64,000 nucleotides of DNA from positions 62,001-126,000 of the forward strand of contig JAJUJQ010000006.1 in assembly GCA_029265255.1 (NCBI GenBank), given 5' to 3'. Position numbers and translations under genes: made by a program. Every line of letters starts with the position of its first letter. Position 1 is the stretch's first letter. Shown one piece after another: positions 1-9,006 of the stretch. Source of the DNA: Spirochaetota bacterium. Lineage in GTDB: Bacteria; Spirochaetota; Spirochaetia; Treponematales; Rectinemataceae. The notes under the pieces are model-generated. The model was not told where the DNA came from. It made no database searches and was given only the letters and a program-made list of their open reading frames with translations.

Positions 1-1674
1 ACGCTCTTTGGCGCAACATACATGGTCCTCGCGCCGGAGCATCCGCTTGTGCCGCGCATTACAACCGCCGGCCAGCGCGCCGCAGTCGAGGCCTATATTG
101 AAGAAGCCGCTGCGAAAAGCGATCTGGAGCGTACCGACCTCAATAAAGACAAAACCGGCGTCTTCACGGGGGCGTACGCGATCAATCCAGTCAATGACGC
201 ACGCATTCCCATCTGGATCAGTGATTACGTCCTTATTTCCTACGGCACGGGCGCGATCATGGCCGTCCCGGCCCACGATTCGCGCGACTGGGATTTCGCG
301 AAGAAGTTCAGCTTGCCCATCATTCAGGTTGTGGCAAAACCGGGCGAGAGCGGTCCTTTTGACCACACGCCTCCGGAATGCTTCGAAGGCGAAGGCACCG
401 CGGTCAATTCGGGCCAGTTCGATGGCTTGCCCACCGCGGAATTCAAACAGCGCATCACCGCATGGCTCGAGGAGCGCGGCATAGGGAAGAAGGCTGTCAA
501 CTACAAACTGCGCGACTGGCTGTTCAGCCGCCAGCGCTATTGGGGTGAGCCGATTCCCGTCGTGCATTGCGAGCATTGCGGCATCGTGCCACTTCCCGAA
601 GAAAGCCTGCCGCTCACCCTGCCCGAAGTGAAATCCTACGCGCCAACCGGAACCGGGGAGTCTCCTCTTGCCGCCATCGAGGAATGGGTACAGACAACCT
701 GCCCGAATTGTAGCGGCCCCGCGCGGCGCGAAACCAATACCATGCCGCAGTGGGCAGGCTCGTGCTGGTACTACCTCCGTTATCTCGATCCGAAAAACCC
801 GAACGTGTTCGCGGACCGCTCCAAGATTGACTACTGGATGCCCGTAGACCTCTATGTCGGCGGCGCCGAGCACGCGGTGCTCCATCTGCTCTACAGCCGT
901 TTCTGGCACAAGGTGCTGTACGATCTCGGTGTTGTGAATACCGACGAGCCGTTCATGCGGCTGGTGAACCAGGGCATGATTCTCGGGGAGGACAACCAGA
1001 AGATGTCCAAAAGCCGGGGAAATGTCATCAACCCGGACGATATCATCAAGGAATACGGCGCGGACGCCATGCGCGTCTATGAGATGTTCATGGGACCGCT
1101 TGAGGTTTCAAAGCCGTGGTCTACCGCTGGGCTTGTGGGAGTGTCTCGCTTCCTGGAACGGATCTGGGCTTTGTCGGAGCGGCCTATTGCCGATATACCT
1201 ATCGATTCGGCGCTGGAAAAGCTGCTGCACAAGACAATACGCAAAGTAACCAGCGATACGGCTACGCTCAACTTCAACACCGCGATCTCGCAGATGATGA
1301 TCTACTCGAACGAGCTTGCGAGGCTTGAGAATCTACCGCGCGCGGCATGGGAGCCGTTTGTGCTGCTCATCGCGCCGTATGCCCCGCACCTTGGCGAGGA
1401 ACTCTGGCAGAAACTGGGGCATACCGAGTCGGTCTCAAAGGCAGCGTGGCCAACTTGGAGCGAAGAACTCGCGCGTGATGACGAAAAGGAGATCGTAGTG
1501 CAGATTAACGGCAAGCTGCGTGGAAAGTTCACCGCGCCGGCCGGCACAGACAACAACAGCCTTATCGAAATGGCCCGGTCGGCAGACAAGGTTGCCGAAT
1601 GGCTGGCCGGCAAGGAAATTCTCAAGACGATTGCCGTGCAGGACAAGCTTGTCAACTTTGTCGTCAAAGGGTAA
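1..1674 (+). CDS. leuS: Leucyl-tRNA synthetase, 3' part (5' end cut by window)
   Basis: This is the C-terminal ~557 residues of leucine-tRNA ligase, which charges tRNA-Leu in the cytoplasm. The frame is open from base 1, so the catalytic HIGH motif lies outside the window. The fragment starts inside the CP1 editing domain, which contains GTGAIMAVPAHD near codon 85. It continues through a Cys-rich insert (CEHCG near codon 190, CPNC near codon 233), probably a zinc site. The class I signature KMSKS is at codons 334-338, followed by the helical anticodon-binding domain and the small C-terminal domain. The stop is TAA at 1672-1674. A hairpin follows at 1747-1775. The identification is secure; nothing looks broken other than the window cut. 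Confidence 0.98.
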   Translation, partial: TLFGATYMVLAPEHPLVPRITTAGQRAAVEAYIEEAAAKSDLERTDLNKDKTGVFTGAYAINPVNDARIPIWISDYVLISYGTGAIMAVPAHDSRDWDFAKKFSLPIIQVVAKPGESGPFDHTPPECFEGEGTAVNSGQFDGLPTAEFKQRITAWLEERGIGKKAVNYKLRDWLFSRQRYWGEPIPVVHCEHCGIVPLPEESLPLTLPEVKSYAPTGTGESPLAAIEEWVQTTCPNCSGPARRETNTMPQWAGSCWYYLRYLDPKNPNVFADRSKIDYWMPVDLYVGGAEHAVLHLLYSRFWHKVLYDLGVVNTDEPFMRLVNQGMILGEDNQKMSKSRGNVINPDDIIKEYGADAMRVYEMFMGPLEVSKPWSTAGLVGVSRFLERIWALSERPIADIPIDSALEKLLHKTIRKVTSDTATLNFNTAISQMMIYSNELARLENLPRAAWEPFVLLIAPYAPHLGEELWQKLGHTESVSKAAWPTWSEELARDDEKEIVVQINGKLRGKFTAPAGTDNNSLIEMARSADKVAEWLAGKEILKTIAVQDKLVNFVVKG

Positions 1675-1746
1675 AATAGCGGTCGAATAACGCGCGCCAT
1701 TGATATCGGATATTTCTCCGAAGCTGCGCGGTCGTTCAAGGAGGCT

Positions 1747-1785
1747 GGGATTGTCTGCGGATCGCGGGCAATCCCATTTTCTTTT
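1747..1785 (+). terminator. Probable intrinsic terminator after leuS
   Basis: A 7-bp perfect stem (GGGATTG at 1747-1753 with CAATCCC at 1769-1775) extends inward with GU-containing pairs. It is followed by a T-rich stretch at 1777-1785. It sits about 75 bases past the leuS stop and before the convergent gene at 1925. The stem quality is moderate. Confidence 0.45.
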
Positions 1786-1924
1786 AGAAATACTGGGGGG
1801 CTGGTTCCGTGAATGTTCGAGACGACAACGAGCGACCATAGCGCGCATTCTCAAGGTCGCGCAGGCGCGGACGACCTACAAACGCGTACATATACGACAA
1901 CGAACTGCTAACGCGCGCGAATTC

Positions 1925-3097
1925 TCAGGATCTTGTCTGGATCCAGACCTTCTGGAGAAGACTGTCGATGTCGCGTACGAAACTTCGCGCCCGTACGCCG
2001 CCGCGATACTCGATGATGCGGTCGTAATAGCGGAAGGCCTGCGCGATGATGGCGCCGAAACGGCCAGGGAACCGGAGGCCAGGCATGATCGCGGCCTTGG
2101 AGAGGTACATCAGACCTTCAAAGGTGAGCGCTTTGGAAATACCTTCAATGAGCGCGAGCTCAGTGACCGTCAGGGGACCGATTTTCATAATCACTCTTCC
2201 TGAAGGGATAAGCAGATTCGCGACGATGATCCCTAGGCTGACCACGAGTGTCGAGCCGAAGGAGAAACGTTTGCCGGCGACCCAGGCCCACAGAATGAAC
2301 CCGATAAGAAAGATGGTTTTTGGAAGCAGCCCGCGCTGGAACAGGAAGGCAATAGCCAGCGCGATCCCGGCGAGCGCTGAATAGACCGGATTGACGCGCG
2401 ACTCGTATGCTTCGCGTCGCGAACCGCGACGGCTATCACGGCGAAGCGCGCGGCTGGTCCTACCAGGCTTGCCCGCAGGCGCGGTATCCGCGCTGTCTTC
2501 CACACTAGCGATGGCTTCAGGCGCATATTCCGTGCCGCGTACCGCGCAGGCATACCAACGGGAGGTGGCGGCAAAGTGAGCGGCGAACAATCCCATGGCT
2601 GTTCCGGTCACCAGTCCTGTCGCCAGAAAGAGCGGTGCGATAAGCCAGGCAACCTCGCCGAATATGACGTACCGCGCGATCAGCATCTGAATGGCGTTTG
2701 AGGTGACCGCACCCGCGATTGAAATACCGATGGGAGAGACCGCCTGTTTTCCCACCATTCTGACCCCGCGCATGACAAGGGCCGCCACCAGGGTTCCCGC
2801 GAGGCTGAACAGCGCGACATACGAAAAGAGCGTGCCAGAAATGATGCTCATGCCCACGACTTTTGCCGCGGCGAGCACGAAAAACCATTGGAACGGCAAA
2901 AGGTCCACGGCCAGCAGGATAGGTAGATTTGCAATACCGAGCCGCATGAAGGGGAGAGGCTTCGGCAGCATGTACTCAACCGCGGAAAGGAAAAAGCAGA
3001 AGGCCGCCAGGAGCGCGGTCACATCCGGGATATTGGAGAACCGCGAAACGACAGGACTGCAGGCCGTATCGCGTGGTGTATCAGAATGTGCCGGCAT
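1925..3097 (-). CDS. Gx transporter-family membrane protein with a second C-terminal membrane domain
   Basis: This is a 390-residue polytopic membrane protein. Residues ~25-185 match the Gx transporter family (also named heptaprenyl diphosphate synthase component I), with hydrophobic helices and the motif LPFMRLGIANLPIL near residue 50. An arginine-rich linker (~205-235) joins this to a second hydrophobic half (~238-340) and an amphipathic tail containing FRYYDRIIEYRGG. That tail is reminiscent of the T components of ECF transporters, but this is only a resemblance. The start overlaps the NusG-II gene by 17 bases, so the two are probably co-transcribed; this pairing recurs in Firmicutes and spirochaetes. 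The transported substrate is unknown, although the family is often suggested to act in quinone or redox metabolism. Confidence 0.8.
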   Translation of the reverse strand: MPAHSDTPRDTACSPVVSRFSNIPDVTALLAAFCFFLSAVEYMLPKPLPFMRLGIANLPILLAVDLLPFQWFFVLAAAKVVGMSIISGTLFSYVALFSLAGTLVAALVMRGVRMVGKQAVSPIGISIAGAVTSNAIQMLIARYVIFGEVAWLIAPLFLATGLVTGTAMGLFAAHFAATSRWYACAVRGTEYAPEAIASVEDSADTAPAGKPGRTSRALRRDSRRGSRREAYESRVNPVYSALAGIALAIAFLFQRGLLPKTIFLIGFILWAWVAGKRFSFGSTLVVSLGIIVANLLIPSGRVIMKIGPLTVTELALIEGISKALTFEGLMYLSKAAIMPGLRFPGRFGAIIAQAFRYYDRIIEYRGGVRARSFVRDIDSLLQKVWIQTRS

Positions 3098-3476
3098 CGA
3101 TCGCTCCTTGGTCGGTGGTACCGCTGCTGGTTATGTGCACAAAGACCTTGTTTGGCAGGCAGGCCACCCACTGGTCTGGCTCAGAGATGGCGCCTGATAG
3201 CACGCAGAGTTGGTTCGCGCAGGGAGACTCGACTATCGCGGCCTGACCATTGTGAATGTGGACGTGTGTTATGCCAATAGGGCCGGATATTCTGTATTCG
3301 GCGTCCTCGTCGAACGGGGCGATCCACTCTCCTTCCTCACCGGAGATCTGGACATAGCGCGCGCCGCTGTGTCTGCCCAGAACGAGTAAGGAAGCTCCAA
3401 TCACTGCCAGAAGGGCGACAGCGAAAATGAGGATGTCCAGGGGTCTTGCGTGCGCTTTACACAGATTGGTCTTCAT
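3081..3476 (-). CDS. NusG domain II-containing membrane-anchored protein
   Basis: This 131-residue protein has one N-terminal membrane helix (~14-32) and then a small beta domain of the NusG-II type. The domain ends with the family's SPCANQLCV cysteine pair near residues 92-100. The domain is predicted to lie outside the cytoplasmic membrane. It is not the transcription factor NusG: the KOW and NGN domains are absent. Its 3' end overlaps the Gx-transporter gene by 17 bases. The slyD terminator lies just upstream at 3487-3515, so this pair probably has its own promoter or relies on readthrough. The function is unknown; the linkage suggests an accessory role for the neighbouring transporter. 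Confidence 0.8.
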   Translation of the reverse strand: MKTNLCKAHARPLDILIFAVALLAVIGASLLVLGRHSGARYVQISGEEGEWIAPFDEDAEYRISGPIGITHVHIHNGQAAIVESPCANQLCVLSGAISEPDQWVACLPNKVFVHITSSGTTDQGAIDAGTF

Positions 3477-3486
3477 GGGTGCTCAG

Positions 3487-3515
3487 AAAAACCGGCGCAG
3501 TTGACTGCGCCGGTT
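3487..3515 (-). terminator. Intrinsic terminator of slyD
   Basis: An 11-bp perfect stem (3490-3500 with 3505-3515) has a 4-base loop. On the minus strand it is followed by a run of four T before CTGAGC. It starts 25 bases after the slyD stop and ends 11 bases before the NusG-II start codon, so it separates the two units. Confidence 0.85.
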
Positions 3516-3539
3516 CGGAATTACTTTATGGGACGAGAA

Positions 3540-4085
3540 TCAGTTGCAGCAGCCGTCTTCGCAATCCCCGTCACCACAGTCGCAGCCTTCGCCGCAGTCG
3601 TCTCCACAGCACCCAGAGGACGCGGCGTGGACATGGCCGTGCTCCAGCTCCTCGGGAGTGGCTTCGCGGACATCGACGACCTTGACGTCGAAATGGAGCG
3701 TTTCGCCGGCGAGCGGGTGGTTGGCATCAAGCGTGACCTCTTCGCCGTCGACATTGACAACGGTAACAATCTGCACGCCACCTTCGCCATGGGCTTCGAA
3801 CTGCATGCCAGGCGCTACCTCGACATTATCGCCGAAGTCTTTCTTGTGGACTTTGAAGACGAGGCTTTCATCGCGCTCGCCGTAGGCTTCTTCCGGTTTG
3901 ATGCTGCACGCGACGGCATCGCCGGGATTCTTGCCTTCAAGCTCTCTCTCGAGGCCGGGAATGATGTTCTCGTTGCCGTGAAGGTAGGAGAGGGGCTCGG
4001 ATCCCGCGGAAGTGTCGAGGAGCTTTCCCGAATCGTCGCGCAGTGTATAATCGATGGTGACGACACGATCTTTTTTGATTTCCAT
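3540..4085 (-). CDS. slyD: FKBP-type peptidyl-prolyl isomerase, SlyD family, with metal-binding tail
   Basis: This 181-residue cytoplasmic protein-folding catalyst interconverts cis and trans prolyl bonds. The start MEIKKDRVV at 4085 is preceded by AAAAGGA and matches SlyD N-termini; a longer reading frame upstream lacks a ribosome site. The FKBP half-domains (residues ~3-70 and 120-150) flank an insert-in-flap chaperone domain, and the PGLERELEGK and NHPLAGETLHFDVKV motifs are present. The C-terminal ~30 residues are rich in Cys, Gly and Asp, with eight Cys after a GHVHAA segment. In SlyD of enterobacteria such a tail binds nickel and serves hydrogenase maturation. Here an [FeFe] enzyme, not a [NiFe] one, is seen in the window. 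The terminator is at 3487-3515. Confidence 0.95.
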   Translation of the reverse strand: MEIKKDRVVTIDYTLRDDSGKLLDTSAGSEPLSYLHGNENIIPGLERELEGKNPGDAVACSIKPEEAYGERDESLVFKVHKKDFGDNVEVAPGMQFEAHGEGGVQIVTVVNVDGEEVTLDANHPLAGETLHFDVKVVDVREATPEELEHGHVHAASSGCCGDDCGEGCDCGDGDCEDGCCN

Positions 4086-4150
4086 ATCCAGTCCTTTTAA
4101 CAAAATTGGAGGATACAACCGCATCCGCGGACATCCTTTTTCCGAAATAA

Positions 4151-4180
4151 AGTATAATGGAAAATTTTCATTCTGGGCAA
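4151..4180. promoter_or_regulatory. Overlapping divergent promoters for slyD (-) and ftsK (+)
   Basis: On the plus strand TATAAT lies at 4153-4158, a perfect -10, but no good -35 is visible upstream. On the minus strand TATACT (4156-4151) lies 18 bases from TTGCCC (4180-4175). The two -10 elements share bases in the 188-bp intergenic region, so the two units may compete for polymerase. This rests on motif inspection only. Confidence 0.4.
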
Positions 4181-4273
4181 TGGACATGACACCAAAATCG
4201 AACGATTTTCCCGGCAGAATACGTCATGGCACACCCGCATCCTGCCGATAATGAAAAAAGGATTATTGTCCGC

Positions 4274-6736
4274 ATGGAAACACGAATGGCTTCAGCAGCA
4301 AAGGATTCACCCGCAAAAACCCGTGAGAAGGCTACCGTGGTGGTCGCCGGCAGAAGCAGGGGGCGGTCGGGCAATCGAACCGGCAGCTCCGCGGCACGCA
4401 GGACCAGGTTTGCCACGCTGAAGACCGCGCGTGGGATAGCGTCTCTGCTATGCTCGGTTGTCGGCCTTCTTGTATTGGGATCGATGATTCTGTGGGTTCG
4501 TTTTCCGAAGCTGTGGGAGCCGCTGGTATTGCCGGGGCGTGTGCTGTTCGGTCTTTTCTCCTGGGCGGGATGGTTTCTGCCTTTTTGGTGTTTTTGGGTC
4601 GCCGCGCTCGCGTTTGTGCCCAAATTCTGCCCGCGACTGACCTATCTCCTGGGAACATCTGCGCTTCCGTTCGTTATTGTCGCGATATTCGCGCGTATTT
4701 CGACCGATCCGGGTCGCTTTTTTTCCCGCTATCCTTCTCTGGCGAAGGTAGGGCTGTCCTCTCTGTACGCGGCGCTGGGATTCTTATTCGCGGCGAGCCT
4801 TGCGCTGGTGCTGATGGGGTATGTGCGACTGAGCCATTGGCTCAAGGCAAATGGATATATCAAAACGAAAGAGGAGAAAAAACGCGAGCCTGCCGGGCCA
4901 GGCATAGGCCAGCGCATCGTAGAATGGTGGAAAAACAACGCGCTGCGGCGGGAGGAGGCGCGAGCGGCTCGGGCACAGGCTCTGGCTGCACAGAATGTGT
5001 CGCTGCGGATTCCGGATGTTCCCGCGCCAGAACCCTTAAAATCAGCAAATGCCGCGCCTGAACAGGCTCCGCCTCGCGTTGAGTCAGTTCCTGGGCAAGG
5101 CGCCAGCCACGAATCTGAGCCTCGCGGTACCACAGGCGCCTCCAAGACCCCGCATCTCCCCGATACACCGATTTCTTTTACCTCGGTGCCGCCCGCCGCT
5201 CCGGCCGCGCAGACCGATGCCGGCAAGCGTGCTATTGTCGAACGCATACTCGAGCGTAAGGCGGCGAAAACGTATCGAGTTCCAATCGATGGCCTTCTAA
5301 ACTCATACCCGGATGGCCAGTATTGGGTTATCGACGACAAAACCCGCGCGAGCGCGGTAATTCTCAAGGAAACGCTCGCGGAATTCGGCATCGAAGCGGA
5401 AGTGACCGGTATCCGCAAAGGGCCGGTCATCACCATGTTCGAGATTCTTCCCGCCCATGGGGTCAAAATTTCCCGGATTACCAACCTGAGCGACAATATC
5501 GCGCTTCGCATGGCGGCTTCGAGTATCCGCATCGTCGCTCCTATCCCCGGCCGGCACGCGGTTGGTATCGAAGTCCCCAATGAACGTCGCGCAATCGTTT
5601 CATTGCGTGAGCTCATTGAAAGCGCTCTGTTCCAGCAGAGCAGGATGGAAATACCGGTCAGCCTCGGCAAAAACATCGCGGGCGAAGTCCAGTTGATCGA
5701 TTTGACCCAGACACCGCACTTGCTTATCGCGGGAGCCACTGGATCCGGCAAATCGGTCTGTGTCAACAGTATTATCCTTTCGATTCTGTATAAACGTACG
5801 CCCGAAGAGGTGAAACTCATCCTGATCGACCCAAAGATTGTGGAGCTGAAGCTTTACAACGATATTCCGCACCTGCTTACGCCTGTCGTTACCGAGCCGA
5901 AAAAAGCTTTTCAGGCGCTCCAGTACTGCTTCTACGAAATGGACCGGCGCTATTCGCTGCTCGACAAAGTGGGCGTGCGCGACATACGTTCCTACAACAA
6001 GCGCATCAAGGAGCGCGGGCTGGCCCAGGAGCACCTGCCCTACATCGTGGTCATTATCGACGAATTTGCAGACCTCATGCAGTCTACCGGGAAGGAGCTC
6101 GAGGCAGTCATCACGCGGCTTGCGGCGCGGTCGCGCGCGGTAGGTATCCATCTTGTGCTCGCGACGCAGCGTCCCAGTGTCGACGTGATCACCGGGCTCA
6201 TCAAGGCCAACATCCCCTCGCGTATCGCCTTCATGGTTGCCAGCAAGTTCGACAGCCGGACCATTATCGATATGGTGGGGGCGGAGAAGCTGCTGGGCAA
6301 GGGTGACATGCTGTATTCAGGCGCGCAGGATCCATTTCCGGTCCGGCTGCAAGGCGCTTTCGTATCAGAAGAAGAAGTCGAGCGGGTAGTGGCTCACGTC
6401 AAGACGTTGGGTGAGCCGGAATATATCGATGACGAAATCTTTGTAGACGAAGAAGAGACCGAAGAGCCGACCCTGTTTGACGAGAGCGGCACGGACCCTC
6501 TGTTTGAAAAGGCCCTGGAGATTGTGCTACAGCAAGGCAAGGCAAGTGTCAGCTATATTCAGCGCCGTCTTAAAATCGGCTTCAACCGAGCCGCCAGGCT
6601 GGTGGAGATGATGGAAGAAAAAGGCATTGTCGGCCCCGCACAGGGCTCGCGACCCCGTGACATCCTGCGCAACCCCGACCTGTTCGATACCGGTGCCGGG
6701 GAAGCGCGCAATTCGCAAGCGGGTGGAGGAGATTGA
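4274..6736 (+). CDS. ftsK: DNA translocase FtsK/SpoIIIE
   Basis: This is an ATP-driven double-stranded DNA pump that clears chromosomes from the division septum. I place the start at 4274, after AAAAAAGGA, giving 820 residues; an in-frame ATG at 4226 lacks a ribosome site. The N-terminus is basic, followed by about four membrane helices (residues ~50-190) and a charged linker (~200-315). The motor domain has Walker A GATGSGKS near residue 487 and Walker B VVIIDEFADL near residue 593. The C-terminal gamma winged helix (residues ~740-800, SVSYIQRRLKIGFNRAARL) reads KOPS-like DNA sites. The length and architecture are normal for the family. It converges with the minus-strand dapA-like gene only 15 bases downstream. 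Confidence 0.96.
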   Translation: METRMASAAKDSPAKTREKATVVVAGRSRGRSGNRTGSSAARRTRFATLKTARGIASLLCSVVGLLVLGSMILWVRFPKLWEPLVLPGRVLFGLFSWAGWFLPFWCFWVAALAFVPKFCPRLTYLLGTSALPFVIVAIFARISTDPGRFFSRYPSLAKVGLSSLYAALGFLFAASLALVLMGYVRLSHWLKANGYIKTKEEKKREPAGPGIGQRIVEWWKNNALRREEARAARAQALAAQNVSLRIPDVPAPEPLKSANAAPEQAPPRVESVPGQGASHESEPRGTTGASKTPHLPDTPISFTSVPPAAPAAQTDAGKRAIVERILERKAAKTYRVPIDGLLNSYPDGQYWVIDDKTRASAVILKETLAEFGIEAEVTGIRKGPVITMFEILPAHGVKISRITNLSDNIALRMAASSIRIVAPIPGRHAVGIEVPNERRAIVSLRELIESALFQQSRMEIPVSLGKNIAGEVQLIDLTQTPHLLIAGATGSGKSVCVNSIILSILYKRTPEEVKLILIDPKIVELKLYNDIPHLLTPVVTEPKKAFQALQYCFYEMDRRYSLLDKVGVRDIRSYNKRIKERGLAQEHLPYIVVIIDEFADLMQSTGKELEAVITRLAARSRAVGIHLVLATQRPSVDVITGLIKANIPSRIAFMVASKFDSRTIIDMVGAEKLLGKGDMLYSGAQDPFPVRLQGAFVSEEEVERVVAHVKTLGEPEYIDDEIFVDEEETEEPTLFDESGTDPLFEKALEIVLQQGKASVSYIQRRLKIGFNRAARLVEMMEEKGIVGPAQGSRPRDILRNPDLFDTGAGEARNSQAGGGD

Positions 6737-6751
6737 AGGAGCGGAGGGCTC

Positions 6752-7687
6752 TTATGCCCGGCTAAGTGCCGCGAACCGCGCCGAAAACCGGTGGGACAGC
6801 CGCATCATCTGTTCGACCTCCAGCCGCATCGATTCGGTGAACTGGCGCGCGTCCGCCCGGCGGGAATGCAAGGCAATCGGCAACCCTTCGAGGCGCAGCG
6901 CGTACATCGCGTTGACCGGATACAGCTGATACTCGATAACCGACGCAAGGCCCAGAAAATCCTGCAGTTCCTGTGCCAGTTCCGGCTCATCCTTCCAGTG
7001 ACGGCACATCCAAACATACAGATCGGCATGGAAATGGGTCATGATGCCCGAATAGCCGGCGGCCCCCGCCTGAAGTGAGGCAAGCAGGGTTGCCGCGTTT
7101 GCATTGAACAGCTTGAACCGGCTGCCTCGCGCCGCCTCGAGCTTAGCCCGAATATCGCCTATTCGACAGCTTGTATCCTTGAGAAAGCCGAACCGTCCGG
7201 TTTGAACAGAAAACGCGACTAGCTCAGGCGATAGCAGCCGTTTGTATGGCGCTGGGCATTCGTAGAAGCCAAGAAGAATATCCCGGTCGAACCTCTTGAG
7301 GAATTCCTCAAGATTGCGCTTGAACACTGTATCGGTCTCATGGCGTTTGGCAAGTCGATTGGTGACGAGGATGAACGCCGCTGCTCCCGTGTCCGCCATC
7401 AACTTTGCTTCTTCGATCTGATCATCCAGCGTGTCCGCGACATGGCCCGAGACCAGCACCGGCACCCGCCCGGCCGCAAATCGGATAGTCATGCGGGCAA
7501 GCTCAAGTCGTTCGCGCAGGCTGAGCTGGAACATTTCGCTCGACTGGCAGACGGCGAACAGCCCCGCGACCCCTCGCGCAATATGCCATTCGACCAGCGC
7601 TTCGAGAGCCTTGTAGTCGATACGGCCATCATCGGTATAGGGAGTAATCATTGTCGGCCATACACCGTCAGGAATGGTTCTTTCCAT
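6752..7687 (-). CDS. DapA-like class I aldolase (dihydrodipicolinate synthase/N-acetylneuraminate lyase family)
   Basis: This 311-residue TIM-barrel enzyme uses a Schiff-base lysine, seen as K170 in GFLKDTSC, with the partner tyrosine Y142 in GFYECP. It starts at ATG 7687 after a GAGAGG site. It is the last gene of the iclR-dctP-dctQ-dctM operon, 20 bases after dctM. It therefore more likely splits or makes the 2-oxo acid or sugar acid imported by that TRAP system than performs lysine synthesis. The usual threonine pair of true DapA is not evident: the region reads AVCQSSEMF where DapA has a GTTGE-type loop. The substrate is unknown. Confidence 0.88.
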   Translation of the reverse strand: MERTIPDGVWPTMITPYTDDGRIDYKALEALVEWHIARGVAGLFAVCQSSEMFQLSLRERLELARMTIRFAAGRVPVLVSGHVADTLDDQIEEAKLMADTGAAAFILVTNRLAKRHETDTVFKRNLEEFLKRFDRDILLGFYECPAPYKRLLSPELVAFSVQTGRFGFLKDTSCRIGDIRAKLEAARGSRFKLFNANAATLLASLQAGAAGYSGIMTHFHADLYVWMCRHWKDEPELAQELQDFLGLASVIEYQLYPVNAMYALRLEGLPIALHSRRADARQFTESMRLEVEQMMRLSHRFSARFAALSRA

Positions 7688-7707
7688 AAAAGACCTCTCG
7701 GATAAGG

Positions 7708-9006
7708 TCAGCGGTATCCCGCCAGCCTTGGGATGAAAAGCACGATATCCGGCACATAGGTGATGAGCATCAACACCGCAACGATGACAAAAATCATGGG
7801 CAGGATTTCTTTTATGATTGTCTTGAGCGGGGTGCCGGAAATGCCGGAAACGACATACAGCAGCATGCCATACGGCGGAGTTGAGAGGCCAATCATCATG
7901 TTGAGCACGATGACGACACCGAAGTGCACGAGATCGATGCCCAGTTGATTGATGATAGGCAGCACGATGGGTATGAAGACCAGAGTGATGGCCATGGTAT
8001 CGATGAACATGCCGAGCACGAGGAACACGACATTGATGATGAGGAGCATGAGATACTTGTTAGTCGTAAGTCCGAGCATGAGCGACGCAACGAAATTCGG
8101 AATTTTTTCGATGGTGACGATGTAGGAGAATGCATACGCGCTCCCCACCAGCAGCGAGAGCGTTCCGGTTGTGCGGACCGTGGTTACGAGAACCTGGAGG
8201 AATTCTTTCCAGCCGAAGGCCCGGTAGAAGAGCACTGAAATAATAATGGCGTAAAACGCCGCAAGCGCACCGGCTTCGGTGGGTGTAACGACTCCGGTAT
8301 AGATGCCGCCGAGCAATACCACGACTGAGAACAACGCGGGAATGGAGCGGAACGTCAGGCTCCAGAACTCGCGTAGGGCGAGCCGTGTTCCTTCGGGATA
8401 ATTTCGAGCGCGCGAGATGACCGAAGTGTACAGCATGAGACCGACGCCGATAAGCAGGCCGGGAATCACCCCTCCCAAAAAGAGCGAGCCGATGGACGCT
8501 CCCGAAAGCATGGAGAAGAACACCATTGGGATGCTCGGGGGAATGATGGGGCCGATAGTTGCGGAAGCGGCGGTGATGGCGCAGGTATACCCATCATCAT
8601 ACCCATGTTCGCGCATAGCGCGGATTTCCATGCTGCCCAAGCCCGAGGCGTCGGCGAGCGCCGAGCCGGTCATGCCGGAAAAAATGATTGAGGCGACAAC
8701 ATTGACGTGCCCGAGCGCGCCCTTGCGTTTCCCGACAAGCGCATTGGCGAATGAAAAGATCATGTTGGTGACCTTGCCCGAGTTCATAATTTCCGCCATG
8801 AACACGAACAGTGGTACCGCGATCAAAATAAAGCTCGCGTTCATGTTGGTGAGGAATTGCATCGCCACCATGTCGAGCGAGGCGGCTGGGTTTTTCGACA
8901 GAAAAAAATAGAAGGCACTGGCCATCATCATGCCGGGCGCGATGGGGATACGCAGCAGGAACACGAGCGTGAAGCTGATAAAGAAGACGATGAGAGGGAG
9001 ATTCAT
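7708..9006 (-). CDS. dctM: TRAP transporter large permease (DctM)
   Basis: This 432-residue inner-membrane protein has about 12 helices of the DctM family and forms the sodium-driven translocation channel of a tripartite ATP-independent transporter. Typical motifs are FSGMTGSALADASGLGS and the APPIIPPS-like IGPIIPPSIPMV. The start ATG overlaps the dctQ stop by 4 bases and is preceded by GGGAGG, so translation is coupled. Ordinary family length. The ligand is not predictable from this subunit; it is co-transcribed with an aldolase and an IclR regulator. Confidence 0.95.
   Translation of the reverse strand: MNLPLIVFFISFTLVFLLRIPIAPGMMMASAFYFFLSKNPAASLDMVAMQFLTNMNASFILIAVPLFVFMAEIMNSGKVTNMIFSFANALVGKRKGALGHVNVVASIIFSGMTGSALADASGLGSMEIRAMREHGYDDGYTCAITAASATIGPIIPPSIPMVFFSMLSGASIGSLFLGGVIPGLLIGVGLMLYTSVISRARNYPEGTRLALREFWSLTFRSIPALFSVVVLLGGIYTGVVTPTEAGALAAFYAIIISVLFYRAFGWKEFLQVLVTTVRTTGTLSLLVGSAYAFSYIVTIEKIPNFVASLMLGLTTNKYLMLLIINVVFLVLGMFIDTMAITLVFIPIVLPIINQLGIDLVHFGVVIVLNMMIGLSTPPYGMLLYVVSGISGTPLKTIIKEILPMIFVIVAVLMLITYVPDIVLFIPRLAGYR

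Noticed and set aside
1675..1924. Possible small gene between leuS and the Gx transporter gene
   Set aside because: A plus-strand frame (1700-2203) runs into the opposite gene, has no motif, and overlaps the probable leuS terminator.
3450..4100. A 216-codon plus-strand frame opposite slyD
   Set aside because: SlyD motifs, ribosome site and terminator support the minus strand.
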